The notes under the pieces were generated by a model. That model made no database searches and was not told the DNA's origin. It was given only the letters and a program-made list of their open reading frames with translations. Both the position numbers and the translations under genes were made by a program. Below are positions 1 to 5,957 of a stretch of 21,908 bases of DNA, one piece after another (within the stretch, counting starts at the first letter, position 1; each line of letters starts with the position of its first letter). The DNA lies in the IMG/VR virus record IMGVR_UViG_3300033154_000176, positions 1 to 21,908 of that record; one strand, 5' to 3'. This DNA comes from a virus.

Positions 1-60
1 CAATCCTACACTTCGCGCATTTTTGACACTGTCCGTCCGTCCGGCCAGCAGATGACATGA
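1..60 (+). CDS. 3' end of an unidentified upstream gene (partial)
   Basis: A reading frame open from the first base ends at TGA 58-60, which overlaps the ATG of the large terminase gene by ATGA. Only about 19 residues are visible, ending in SGQQMT, too few to assign a function. Third positions look more coding-like in this frame than in the neighbouring open frame that stops at TGA 53-55, but either could be the real end. ATGA overlaps are used by several gene pairs in this window, which favours the frame ending at 60. By position it would be another packaging or early gene. Confidence 0.35.
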   Translation, partial: QSYTSRIFDTVRPSGQQMT

Positions 61-2219
61 TTCGACGAGCGAGAACACACCGGCCTATACGCAATCTCGA
101 GCGAGAACGCGACCGCCTCCGCGTATCGGCCCGCCGGGCTCACGCCCGCGACCTCGAGATCCCCAAGCCGCGGAACTCCCGCCGCCGCCGGCTATGCGAG
201 AACGACCCCGGCGAGTTCCTATCGACCTATCTCCCGAAGATCTTCTACAACCCATTCACCGCGACCCACGACTCCATGATCGCCGCCTTTGTCGACTGCA
301 TATCCTCGGCCGGATGGCAAGCCGTCGCCGGCCCCCGCGGAACCGGAAAGACGATGATCGCCCTGGGCCTGACCTTGTGGGCCCTCCTCTACGGTCTGCG
401 CCGCTTCATCGTAATCGTCGCGGCCAACGCCGCCGACGCGGCCCGCAACATGGGGAACATAAAGGCCGAGCTCGAGCGAAACCCCCTCCTCGGCGCCGAC
501 TTCCCGGAGGTCTGCGTCCCGATCCGGGCCCTCGAGGGGGCCAACCAGCGGGCCAACCTCCAGACCGTCGCCGGCCGCCGGACCCACCTCAAGTGGACCG
601 GCGACCTGATCGTCCTGCCGACGATCCGCAAGCCGGGCGGCCAGGCCTACCCCGCCTCGGGCGCGATCGTGACCTCCCGCGGGATCGACGCGGCGATCCG
701 CGGGCTCAACCACGAAGGCCGCCGCCCGGACATGGGCCTTATCGACGACTGCGAAACCCGCGAGTCGGCCGCCTCGGCCAAGCAGACCGGCGACCGCGAG
801 GACATCATCGACGCCGACATCGTCAACCTCGCCGGCCAGGATCAGCCGATGGCCCTCCTGTACCTCTGCACGTTATGGACCCGCGACTGCCTGGCCGACC
901 GGTTCACCGACCCGACGCGAAAGCCCCCCTGGACCGGCCGCCGGCACAAACTCCTCGAGCGCGAGCCGACGCGGGCCGACCTCTGGGACAAGTACATCGA
1001 ACTCCGCCAGCGCGACCAGATCGCCGGCGACAAGACCGGCCGGACCGCGCACCGATTCCTCCTCGACAACCTCGCCGACATGGACGCCGGGGCCCGGGTA
1101 TCCAACCTCCACCGGTATTACGGCAAGGTCCTGCCCGACGGATCGCAGTTGCAGATATCGACCCTGCAATTCTGTTACGACATCATCTCCGACACCGGAT
1201 GGATCCACTTCAACACCGAATACCAGAACATCCCCCCGGCCGAGGACGCACCGGAAACCGCCGGGATTGACAGGACGGCCGTAATGACCTCGACCAACGG
1301 CCGGCCCCGCGGGATCCTCCCGGCCGCGACGGATTTCCTCGTCTCCGGGATCGACGTCCACGGCCGATTCCTCATCTGGGCCGTCGCCGCCTGGTCGGCC
1401 GGGGCCGGCCACCTCGTCGACTACGGCGTAACCCGCGTCCACTCGCCGCTCGAGGGGGCCCTCACCGACCCGGCCAACGCCGCGCCCCTGGCCGACGCGA
1501 TCGTCGGGGCACTCGTCGAGGTCCGCGACCTGTTCTCGGCCGGATGGCCGCTCGAGAACACCGGCGAGGTCCGCCACCTGGACCTCGGCCTCGTCGATTC
1601 CGGATACCAGCCCCAGGCCGTCTACGCATTCTGCCGGACCGGCCCCCGGGGCCTGTACCGCCCGGCCAAGGGATTCGGGACCGCCAGCGGCCAGGCGCGA
1701 TATCGCCCGCCGGCCCGCAAGGCCGCCGGCCGACGACTCGGTCGCAACTGGTTTGCCACCCGCCAGGCCTCGCCGCGGATCTGGCTCTACAACGTCAACG
1801 CCGACCACTTCAAGGAGTACGTTCACACCGGATTCCTCCTGCCGCGCGACGACGGGGCCGCCCGCCCGGGATCGCTCTCGGTTTTCGGATCCGACCCGAT
1901 CGCACACCGCGAGTACGCCGACCAGATCACCGCCGAGATACTGACGACCGTGTACCGCGGCGGGAAGGAACTGACGTACTGGGATCGCCGGCGGAAATCG
2001 AATCACTACCTCGACGCCACCGCCCTGACCGTCGCGGCGTCGGCGATCCTCGGGATGGCGCAGATATCCAGTGGCGCCCGGGCCGCCGCCGAGCGACCCG
2101 CGCGGGGCCCGTCGGCCGCCAAGGGCGACACGACAACGACGCGCGAAACCGCAAGCGGTCCGGCGGCGAAACGGAAGCGCCGCCGCCCGAAAATGTCCGA
2201 ACGGATCCGCAGACGATGA
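57..2219 (+). CDS. terL: Phage terminase large subunit, lambda GpA type (TerL)
   Basis: The 720-residue product is the DNA packaging motor: an ATPase that pumps DNA into the prohead and a nuclease that cuts the concatemer. Walker A is GPRGTGKT at residues 92-99. A Walker B-like segment, DMGLIDD followed by CET, is at about 225-234. The C-terminal RNase H-like nuclease shows GIDVHG (D433), LVDSGY (D514) followed by AVYAFCR, and HYLDAT (D653). The IDVHG and VDSGY-AVY pattern is that of the GpA family rather than the T4/HK97 type. The basic N-terminus (1-47) may be extra. The first in-frame ATG after an upstream stop at 24-26 is 57; no strong ribosome site is visible and coupling to the previous gene is likely. 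Residues 692-701, TTTTRETASG, are encoded by a family A palindromic repeat that sits just before a very basic tail (AAKRKRRRPK). The stop overlaps ATG 2216. Confidence 0.93.
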   Translation: MIRRARTHRPIRNLERERDRLRVSARRAHARDLEIPKPRNSRRRRLCENDPGEFLSTYLPKIFYNPFTATHDSMIAAFVDCISSAGWQAVAGPRGTGKTMIALGLTLWALLYGLRRFIVIVAANAADAARNMGNIKAELERNPLLGADFPEVCVPIRALEGANQRANLQTVAGRRTHLKWTGDLIVLPTIRKPGGQAYPASGAIVTSRGIDAAIRGLNHEGRRPDMGLIDDCETRESAASAKQTGDREDIIDADIVNLAGQDQPMALLYLCTLWTRDCLADRFTDPTRKPPWTGRRHKLLEREPTRADLWDKYIELRQRDQIAGDKTGRTAHRFLLDNLADMDAGARVSNLHRYYGKVLPDGSQLQISTLQFCYDIISDTGWIHFNTEYQNIPPAEDAPETAGIDRTAVMTSTNGRPRGILPAATDFLVSGIDVHGRFLIWAVAAWSAGAGHLVDYGVTRVHSPLEGALTDPANAAPLADAIVGALVEVRDLFSAGWPLENTGEVRHLDLGLVDSGYQPQAVYAFCRTGPRGLYRPAKGFGTASGQARYRPPARKAAGRRLGRNWFATRQASPRIWLYNVNADHFKEYVHTGFLLPRDDGAARPGSLSVFGSDPIAHREYADQITAEILTTVYRGGKELTYWDRRRKSNHYLDATALTVAASAILGMAQISSGARAAAERPARGPSAAKGDTTTTRETASGPAAKRKRRRPKMSERIRRR
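2130..2162 (+). repeat. Family A palindromic repeat inside the TerL gene
   Basis: This copy spans ACGACAACGACGCGC, then GAAACCGCAAGCGGT, in frame with TerL and reads TTTTRETASG near the C-terminus, beyond the last nuclease motif. The same bases recur at 3590, 6072, 13734 and 16911, and in reverse orientation at 3794-3920, 5979, 13468 and 13639. It lies in the dispensable tail of the protein, as expected for a tolerated insertion. Confidence 0.85.
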
Positions 2220-2230
2220 AAGGAAAAACG

Positions 2231-2500
2231 ATGGACAAACCGACACCGAGCACAATCGCCCTCGAAATCATCCGAGAAGTTGAAACAGCCGAGGCCAACT
2301 ATCCGCCCCTAAACTACCCGCACGAAGCATACGCCGTGATCCTCGAGGAGGTCGACGAGTATTGGGAGGAGGTCCGCAAGAAACAGAGCGCCCGCGTCAT
2401 GGTCGACATGAGGACCGAACTTATCCATATCGCCGCGATGGCGTTCCGCGCGATCCGTGACACGATCGACATACCGGCCGGAACAAGAATCCACGTATGA
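2231..2500 (+). CDS. MazG-like all-alpha nucleotide pyrophosphohydrolase
   Basis: The 89-residue protein reads HEAYAVILEEVDEYWEEV at about 35-52 and then MRTELIHIAAMAFRAI at about 62-77. This is the two-helix pattern (EExDE then ELxxIAAMA) of small phage MazG-like NTP pyrophosphohydrolases. By family knowledge they hydrolyse nucleoside triphosphates to monophosphate and pyrophosphate using Mg2+ held by the Glu/Asp residues. The second helix has ELIH where many members have ExxD, so activity is not certain. I chose ATG 2231 because AAAGGA at 2219-2224 lies 6 bases upstream; ATG 2216, overlapping the TerL stop, would add five residues (MKGKT). The stop overlaps the next ATG at 2497. It could alter nucleotide pools or the host stringent response during infection, but that role is inferred. 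Confidence 0.75.
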   Translation: MDKPTPSTIALEIIREVETAEANYPPLNYPHEAYAVILEEVDEYWEEVRKKQSARVMVDMRTELIHIAAMAFRAIRDTIDIPAGTRIHV

Positions 2501-3111
2501 CCCCCCGCCCCATGACAAAGGCCAAACGTCGAAAAGCGAAGGGCAAGGCCCCGAAGCCGAAGCCGATCGACGAGGCGATTATCGACGAGATCGTCCTGAT
2601 ACTGGTATCCGGCCTGCAACCGGCCGCGGTCGTCGAGACGGTTCGGACAGAAACCGGCCTCCCGCCCGACCGGACCGACGAGGCGATCGCCGAGGCCAGA
2701 CTCCGGATCGCCCGGGCCGCCGACTACGCCCGCGACGCCGTCCTCGGCGAATCGATCACGCGACTCGACGCCCTGTATAACCAGGCGATCGTCGACAAGG
2801 AAACGACGACCGCCCTGGCCGCCCTGAAAGAGAAAAACCGACTCCTCGGCCTCGGCCCGGCCGTGACAGACGACCCGGGCGCCGACGACCCGGCCGACGC
2901 CGACGATCCAGACGCCCGCCGCGTGATCGAGGACGACGAGCTCGCCGCGGTCGTCGGGTCGATCGAGAGGCATATCGACCCGTTGAAACTGACCGACAAC
3001 ATGAACCACACCGACGCCGACGCCGTCCGCCTGGCCGGCCAGGAGATCAAACGCCTCCGCCGCCAGGTAAAACGACTCCAGCGCAAGGCGAAGAAAACGA
3101 AAACGACATGA
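2497..3111 (+). CDS. Terminase small subunit-like DNA-binding protein
   Basis: The 204-residue product starts with a very basic stretch, followed at 24-70 by helices that could form a helix-turn-helix (a region containing LVSGLQPAAVVETVRTET). At about 84-118 is RLDALYNQAIVDKETTTALA then LKEKNRLLGLG, the pattern common near the middle of phage small terminases (a helical dimerisation segment ending in LLGL). A long acidic, Asp-rich segment (123-150) and a basic C-terminal coiled coil (about 176-204) follow. Small terminases recognise the packaging site and load TerL. Here the gene is downstream of TerL and separated from it by a MazG-like gene, unlike the usual order. The start overlaps the previous stop as ATGA; ATG 2512 is an alternative. 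A generic DNA-binding or scaffolding role is also possible. Confidence 0.6.
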   Translation: MTPRPMTKAKRRKAKGKAPKPKPIDEAIIDEIVLILVSGLQPAAVVETVRTETGLPPDRTDEAIAEARLRIARAADYARDAVLGESITRLDALYNQAIVDKETTTALAALKEKNRLLGLGPAVTDDPGADDPADADDPDARRVIEDDELAAVVGSIERHIDPLKLTDNMNHTDADAVRLAGQEIKRLRRQVKRLQRKAKKTKTT

Positions 3112-3140
3112 TCCGCAGATTACGCAGATGCCACAGATGA
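3109..3140. repeat. Short 9-base periodic repeat between genes
   Basis: Just after the preceding stop the sequence shows ATTACGCAG, then ATGCCACAG, then ATGAAAGGA, a 9-base periodicity of ATNNCRCAG units. It ends at the ribosome binding site of the next gene and may be a worn remnant of a longer repeat array. It contains an in-frame upstream ATG (3128) that I consider less likely as the start of the next gene. Confidence 0.4.
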
Positions 3141-3151
3141 AAGGAACGAGA

Positions 3152-3565
3152 ATGAAAGCGATCACGATACACCAGCCCTGGGCCTGGGCCATAATCCACG
3201 CCGGCAAGAACATCGAGAACCGGACGTGGCAAACGAAACACCGCGGGCCCCTGGCGATTCACGCAAGCAAGCGGCGCCACCGCGGGGAGTACCAATACGC
3301 ACGGCAAGTGATCCAACGCATTCTCAGGGACGCCGGCAAGAGCGACATGGGCGTCCCCAGATTCGAGGAAGCCATCCGCGGGGCCATAATCGGGACCGTC
3401 GAGGTCACCGGTATCGCCCTCACAGAACCGGAAAGCCGATGGTGGTGGACCGGGCCCGTCGGTTGGATGTTGAGCAAACAACACGCCACGGCCCCGCAGA
3501 AGATAAGCGGACAACAAGGCCTCTGGACAGTAGACGACGCCTTAATCGTCGAATACCCATTCTGA
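3152..3565 (+). CDS. ASCH-domain protein
   Basis: The 137-residue protein begins MKAITIHQPWAWAIIHAGK, continues NIENRTWQTKHRGPLAIHAS, and later has GAIIGTVEVTGIAL and WWWTGPVGWML. This is the ASCH fold (PUA-like beta barrel); the N-terminal QPWA and ENR-W motifs are typical of the phage and bacterial branch. ASCH proteins are thought to bind RNA or modified nucleosides, and some bacterial members are amidohydrolases for N4-acetylcytidine. No specific substrate can be read from this sequence. ATG 3152 is preferred because AAAGGA at 3140-3145 lies 6 bases upstream; an in-frame ATG at 3128 would add eight poor residues made from repeat DNA. It sits in a small cassette of accessory genes between terminase and gpW, together with MazG-like and zinc-ribbon genes. 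Confidence 0.8.
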   Translation: MKAITIHQPWAWAIIHAGKNIENRTWQTKHRGPLAIHASKRRHRGEYQYARQVIQRILRDAGKSDMGVPRFEEAIRGAIIGTVEVTGIALTEPESRWWWTGPVGWMLSKQHATAPQKISGQQGLWTVDDALIVEYPF

Positions 3566-3580
3566 GAAAGGCCGCCACGG

Positions 3581-3793
3581 ATGGCGAAGAAAACGACGAC
3601 GACGCGCGAAACCGCAAGCGGAAACGACCACGCCGCCGAAAAGGGCGACGACGTCGGCCTCAAGTGCCCGCGATGCGCCTGCAGACACTTCTACACCGTC
3701 AACACCAAGCGACTCAGGGGATGGATCCGCCGGCGGAAGGTCTGCCGAAATTGCGGACGCAAGATCCGCACCCGGGAGCGACTCGACCCGTAA
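3581..3793 (+). CDS. Small zinc-ribbon protein with repeat-encoded N-terminus
   Basis: The 70-residue protein has CPRC at 29-32 and CRNCG at 55-59, separated by a basic segment with WIRRRKV. This is a zinc ribbon like that at the N-terminus of NrdR and of many small phage proteins, where the two CxxC knuckles bind one Zn2+. It probably binds nucleic acid; no target is visible. Residues 4-14 (KTTTTRETASG) come from a family A repeat, so the repeat begins only three codons after the start. ATG 3581 follows GAGAAAGG (3564-3571) at 9 bases. The ribbon domain starts after residue 25, so the inserted peptide is outside the folded part. It is the last gene of the first unit, before a 400-base non-coding gap. 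Confidence 0.75.
   Translation: MAKKTTTTRETASGNDHAAEKGDDVGLKCPRCACRHFYTVNTKRLRGWIRRRKVCRNCGRKIRTRERLDP
3590..3622 (+). repeat. Family A repeat in the zinc-ribbon gene
   Basis: This copy occupies codons 4-14 of the zinc-ribbon gene and is read in the same frame (TTTTRETASG) as in TerL. One base differs from the TerL copy in the ACGACGACG part, giving ACGACGACGACGCGC. The surrounding protein has no other sign of damage. Confidence 0.85.
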
Positions 3794-3996
3794 CCGCTTG
3801 CGGTTTCGCGCGTCGTAACGGCCGAGGCACTCGGCCGTCCGCTTGCGGTTTCGCGCGTCGTAACGGCCGAGGCACTCGGCCGTCCGCTTGCGGTTTCGCG
3901 CGTCGTTGTCGTGTTCACCCGATCGGACAGGACGGCCCGCCTGATGGCACACGCAAGGAACAAACCAGCCCGACCGGACGGGTACCGCAAGCGGTC
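3794..3996 (-). repeat. Tandem array of family A repeats, 45-bp unit
   Basis: Units start at 3794, 3839 and 3884. The first two are identical 45-mers: CCGCTTGCGGTTTCGCGCG, then TCGTAACG, then the hairpin GGCCGAGGCACTCGGCC and T. The third changes after CGTCGT into the longer arm (TGTCGTGTTCACCC) and an interior that resembles the interior of the complete element at 13639-13772 (shared GGACAGGACGGCCCG). The opposite end is a shortened arm, ACCGCAAGCGGTCC, at about 3983-3996, lacking about 22 bases present in intact arms. The array is non-coding, oriented opposite to the in-frame copies in TerL and the zinc-ribbon gene, and starts directly at the stop codon of that gene. Confidence 0.85.
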
Positions 3997-4040
3997 CCTG
4001 TCCCTCGACCCCTAGATATAGCCCCGCGAAACGGAAATAC

Positions 4041-4054
4041 TGCTACATGTAGCA
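4041..4054. promoter_or_regulatory. 14-bp perfect palindrome, possible operator
   Basis: TGCTACATGTAGCA is a perfect inverted repeat in a relatively AT-richer part of the non-coding gap ahead of the head genes. Such symmetric sites often bind dimeric repressors or activators. No clear sigma-70 -35/-10 pair can be assigned around it, so a promoter is only suggested by position. It is unrelated to the GC-rich repeat families nearby. Confidence 0.35.
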
Positions 4055-4136
4055 CACTTCACCCCCTCGACCCCTTTTCCACTTGCCACCGCGACCTATC
4101 CGCGCGAAAAAGGCAATCGTGACCAAGACGTAAACG

Positions 4137-4185
4137 GATCGGGCCTGGCGGGGCCGCCACTCCGCCAGGCCCGATCGCCTTTTTC
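4137..4185 (+). terminator. Strong rho-independent terminator upstream of gpW
   Basis: A 15-bp perfect stem is formed by GATCGGGCCTGGCGG (4137-4151) and its complement at 4162-4176, with a 10-base loop, followed by GCCTTTTTC (4177-4185). An additional complementary segment, GAAAAAGGC, lies upstream at 4106-4114 and could pair with the T-run. That would make the structure bidirectional or allow an alternative fold. It sits only 12 bases before the gpW start, so it either ends the packaging/accessory transcript or acts as an antitermination or attenuation point for the head genes. Confidence 0.85.
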
Positions 4186-4197
4186 AAGGGATACCGA

Positions 4198-4404
4198 ATG
4201 GCCGTTGCAGACCAGATCGCCGCGATCGAATCCGCACTCGAGATCGGGGCCGTCTCGGTCACCGACGAGAACGGCCGAACCGTCAATTACGGAACCCGAA
4301 AGGGGATGCTCGACGCCCTGGGCCGCCTCAAGGCCTCACAGCAGCAATCCTCCGCCGGCCGCGGATTCGCCGTCACCCCCTTCAAGTCGAGCGCCGCGAA
4401 ATGA
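4198..4404 (+). CDS. Head-tail joining protein, gpW-like
   Basis: The 68-residue protein (MAVADQIAAIESALEIGAVS and so on) matches the gpW pattern: an N-terminal helix, a short beta hairpin around VTDENGRTVNYG, a second helix with MLDALGRLKA, and a flexible C-terminus. Lambda gpW is also 68 residues long and lies between the large terminase and the portal, as here. In family members it is added after packaging to the portal and is needed for tail attachment. AAGGGA at 4186-4191 is a good ribosome site. The stop overlaps the portal start as ATGA (4401-4404). Confidence 0.85.
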   Translation: MAVADQIAAIESALEIGAVSVTDENGRTVNYGTRKGMLDALGRLKASQQQSSAGRGFAVTPFKSSAAK

Positions 4405-5957
4405 AACACCGATCGAAAAAGCCCGGATACCTCCGACGAATCGGCCGGGCCCTCGTCGGCCGCGGATCGCCGGGCCGGCCGATCGTCAACCGGATATACC
4501 GCCGCCCGCCCCCGGGCTCGCGGGCCTACTTCGACGCCGCCGACTCGAACAGATACACCGACGCCCATTTCGCCGACGCCTCGGCCCTGGACATCGCCTC
4601 GATCGTCCGCGGCGACATCGCGACCCTCCGCAAACGCTGCCGGTACGAGTACGCCAACAACACCTACGCTCGCGGGATCACCGACACCCTGGCAAACGAC
4701 GTGATCGGGCCCGGGCCGCGCCTACAGATCACGACCGGCCCGGACGACGCCGCCGAGACGGCCGCCGGCCGGATCGAGGACGATTTCCGCGCATGGTCGG
4801 AAAAATGCGACGCCGACGCGAAGGCCAACCTCGGCCAGATCCTCGCCCTGGCCGAGAAACAGTGCGCCCACACCGGCGAGGCCTTCATCGTCCTGGTAAA
4901 GGACCCCGACGCCGGCCGCCGCGAGGTATCGCTCCGCCTCCGCCTCGTCGAGGCCGACCGCGTCACGACGCCATACGCCTGGTTCGGCGACAAGAACACC
5001 CGCGACGGGATCCAGTTCGACGACGACGGACGGCCGGTCGCGTACTACATCCTCAAGCAGCACCCCGGCGATACGTCCGTCCTGGGCCTGGGAAACGATT
5101 ATGAGCTCGTTGCCGCCGCTAACGTGATCCACATCTACGATCCCGACCGCCCGGGCCAGACCCGCGGGATCCCGCGCCTCGCCGCGAGCCTCATTCCGCT
5201 CGCGCAACTCCGCCGGTATTCCCTCGCGACGGTCCGCGCCGCCGAGCGCGCGGCGTCGGTTTCGATGGTCGTTCACACATACGCCTCGGACCTCGACGTC
5301 GATGACTACGAGGCAAACGACGAGATCGAGATCCCCCACGACTCGGCCGTCACCCTGCCGCACGGATACACGGCGACGGGATTCGACGCAAAGCAGCCCA
5401 CCGCGACGTACCAGTCGTTCAAGCACGAAATGCTCAAAGAGGCCGCCCGGCCGTTCCACATGCCGTACAACATCGCCGCGGCCGACTCGTCGAAGCACAA
5501 TTACGCCTCGGGCCGACTCGACGACCAGATTTACCTCCGATTCGTCCTGACCCGCCAGGCCAACCGGTCCCGCGACTGCGATCGCATATTCGCCGCCTGG
5601 TACGCCGAATATCGCCTCGCGGCCCGCGTGATCCCGATCCGCGGGGCCCCGGCGATCGCGACCGACTGGTACTGGCCCGGCCGCCAGCACGTCGACCCGG
5701 CCAAGGAGGCCAACGCCCAGCGGATCCGCCTGAACTCACTCACCACGACCCTCCGGGCCGAGTACGCCCGCCAGGGCCTCGACTACCGCCGCGAGATCCA
5801 ACAGATCGCCGACGAGCGGACCCTCCTGGCCGACCTGGGCCTCACGATCGAGGACGCCGCCCCGTCGATCGCCGCCGCGGCCGCCGACGAGGCCCTCGCC
5901 GACGCCGTCGAGGATGCAAAGGAAACGAACGATGAAAACGAAACCGTCGCCGCGTAG
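4401..5957 (+). CDS. Portal protein, lambda gpB family
   Basis: The 518-residue protein has the lambda-type portal signature: ATLRKRCRYEYANNTYARGI at about 74-93, then TLANDVIGPGPRLQI, and later AYILK-like and HIYDPDRPGQTRGIPRLA (about 247-264). This is followed by RAAERAASVSMVV and by a C-terminal region (PIRGAPAIATDWYWPGRQHV, then VDPAKEANAQ) typical of this family. Portals form the dodecameric ring at one head vertex through which DNA enters and leaves and to which the terminase and connector dock. Length is normal for the family. It starts inside the gpW stop codon and ends inside the next gene (26-base overlap with ATG 5932), so head genes are translationally coupled. Confidence 0.92.
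   Translation: MKHRSKKPGYLRRIGRALVGRGSPGRPIVNRIYRRPPPGSRAYFDAADSNRYTDAHFADASALDIASIVRGDIATLRKRCRYEYANNTYARGITDTLANDVIGPGPRLQITTGPDDAAETAAGRIEDDFRAWSEKCDADAKANLGQILALAEKQCAHTGEAFIVLVKDPDAGRREVSLRLRLVEADRVTTPYAWFGDKNTRDGIQFDDDGRPVAYYILKQHPGDTSVLGLGNDYELVAAANVIHIYDPDRPGQTRGIPRLAASLIPLAQLRRYSLATVRAAERAASVSMVVHTYASDLDVDDYEANDEIEIPHDSAVTLPHGYTATGFDAKQPTATYQSFKHEMLKEAARPFHMPYNIAAADSSKHNYASGRLDDQIYLRFVLTRQANRSRDCDRIFAAWYAEYRLAARVIPIRGAPAIATDWYWPGRQHVDPAKEANAQRIRLNSLTTTLRAEYARQGLDYRREIQQIADERTLLADLGLTIEDAAPSIAAAAADEALADAVEDAKETNDENETVAA

Noticed and set aside
873-2255. - strand reading frame opposite TerL
   Set aside because: It is antisense to conserved nuclease motifs of the terminase and contains no recognisable domain.
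3152-3565. Restriction or methylation-related protein
   Set aside because: The N-terminal QPWA and ENR-W motifs fit the ASCH fold, and no methyltransferase or nuclease motif is seen.
3794-3943. CRISPR array
   Set aside because: The 45-bp units are contiguous with no unique spacers, and the unit recurs inside protein genes elsewhere, so this is a tandem palindromic repeat.
4041-4054. BlaI/MecI-type operator
   Set aside because: Known sites have two bases between TACA and TGTA; here the halves abut, and no regulator gene is present.
3226-4122. + strand reading frame across the ASCH gene, zinc-ribbon gene and repeat array
   Set aside because: It overlaps two better genes out of frame, and its C-terminal half is translated repeats (ACGFARRNGRGTRPS).
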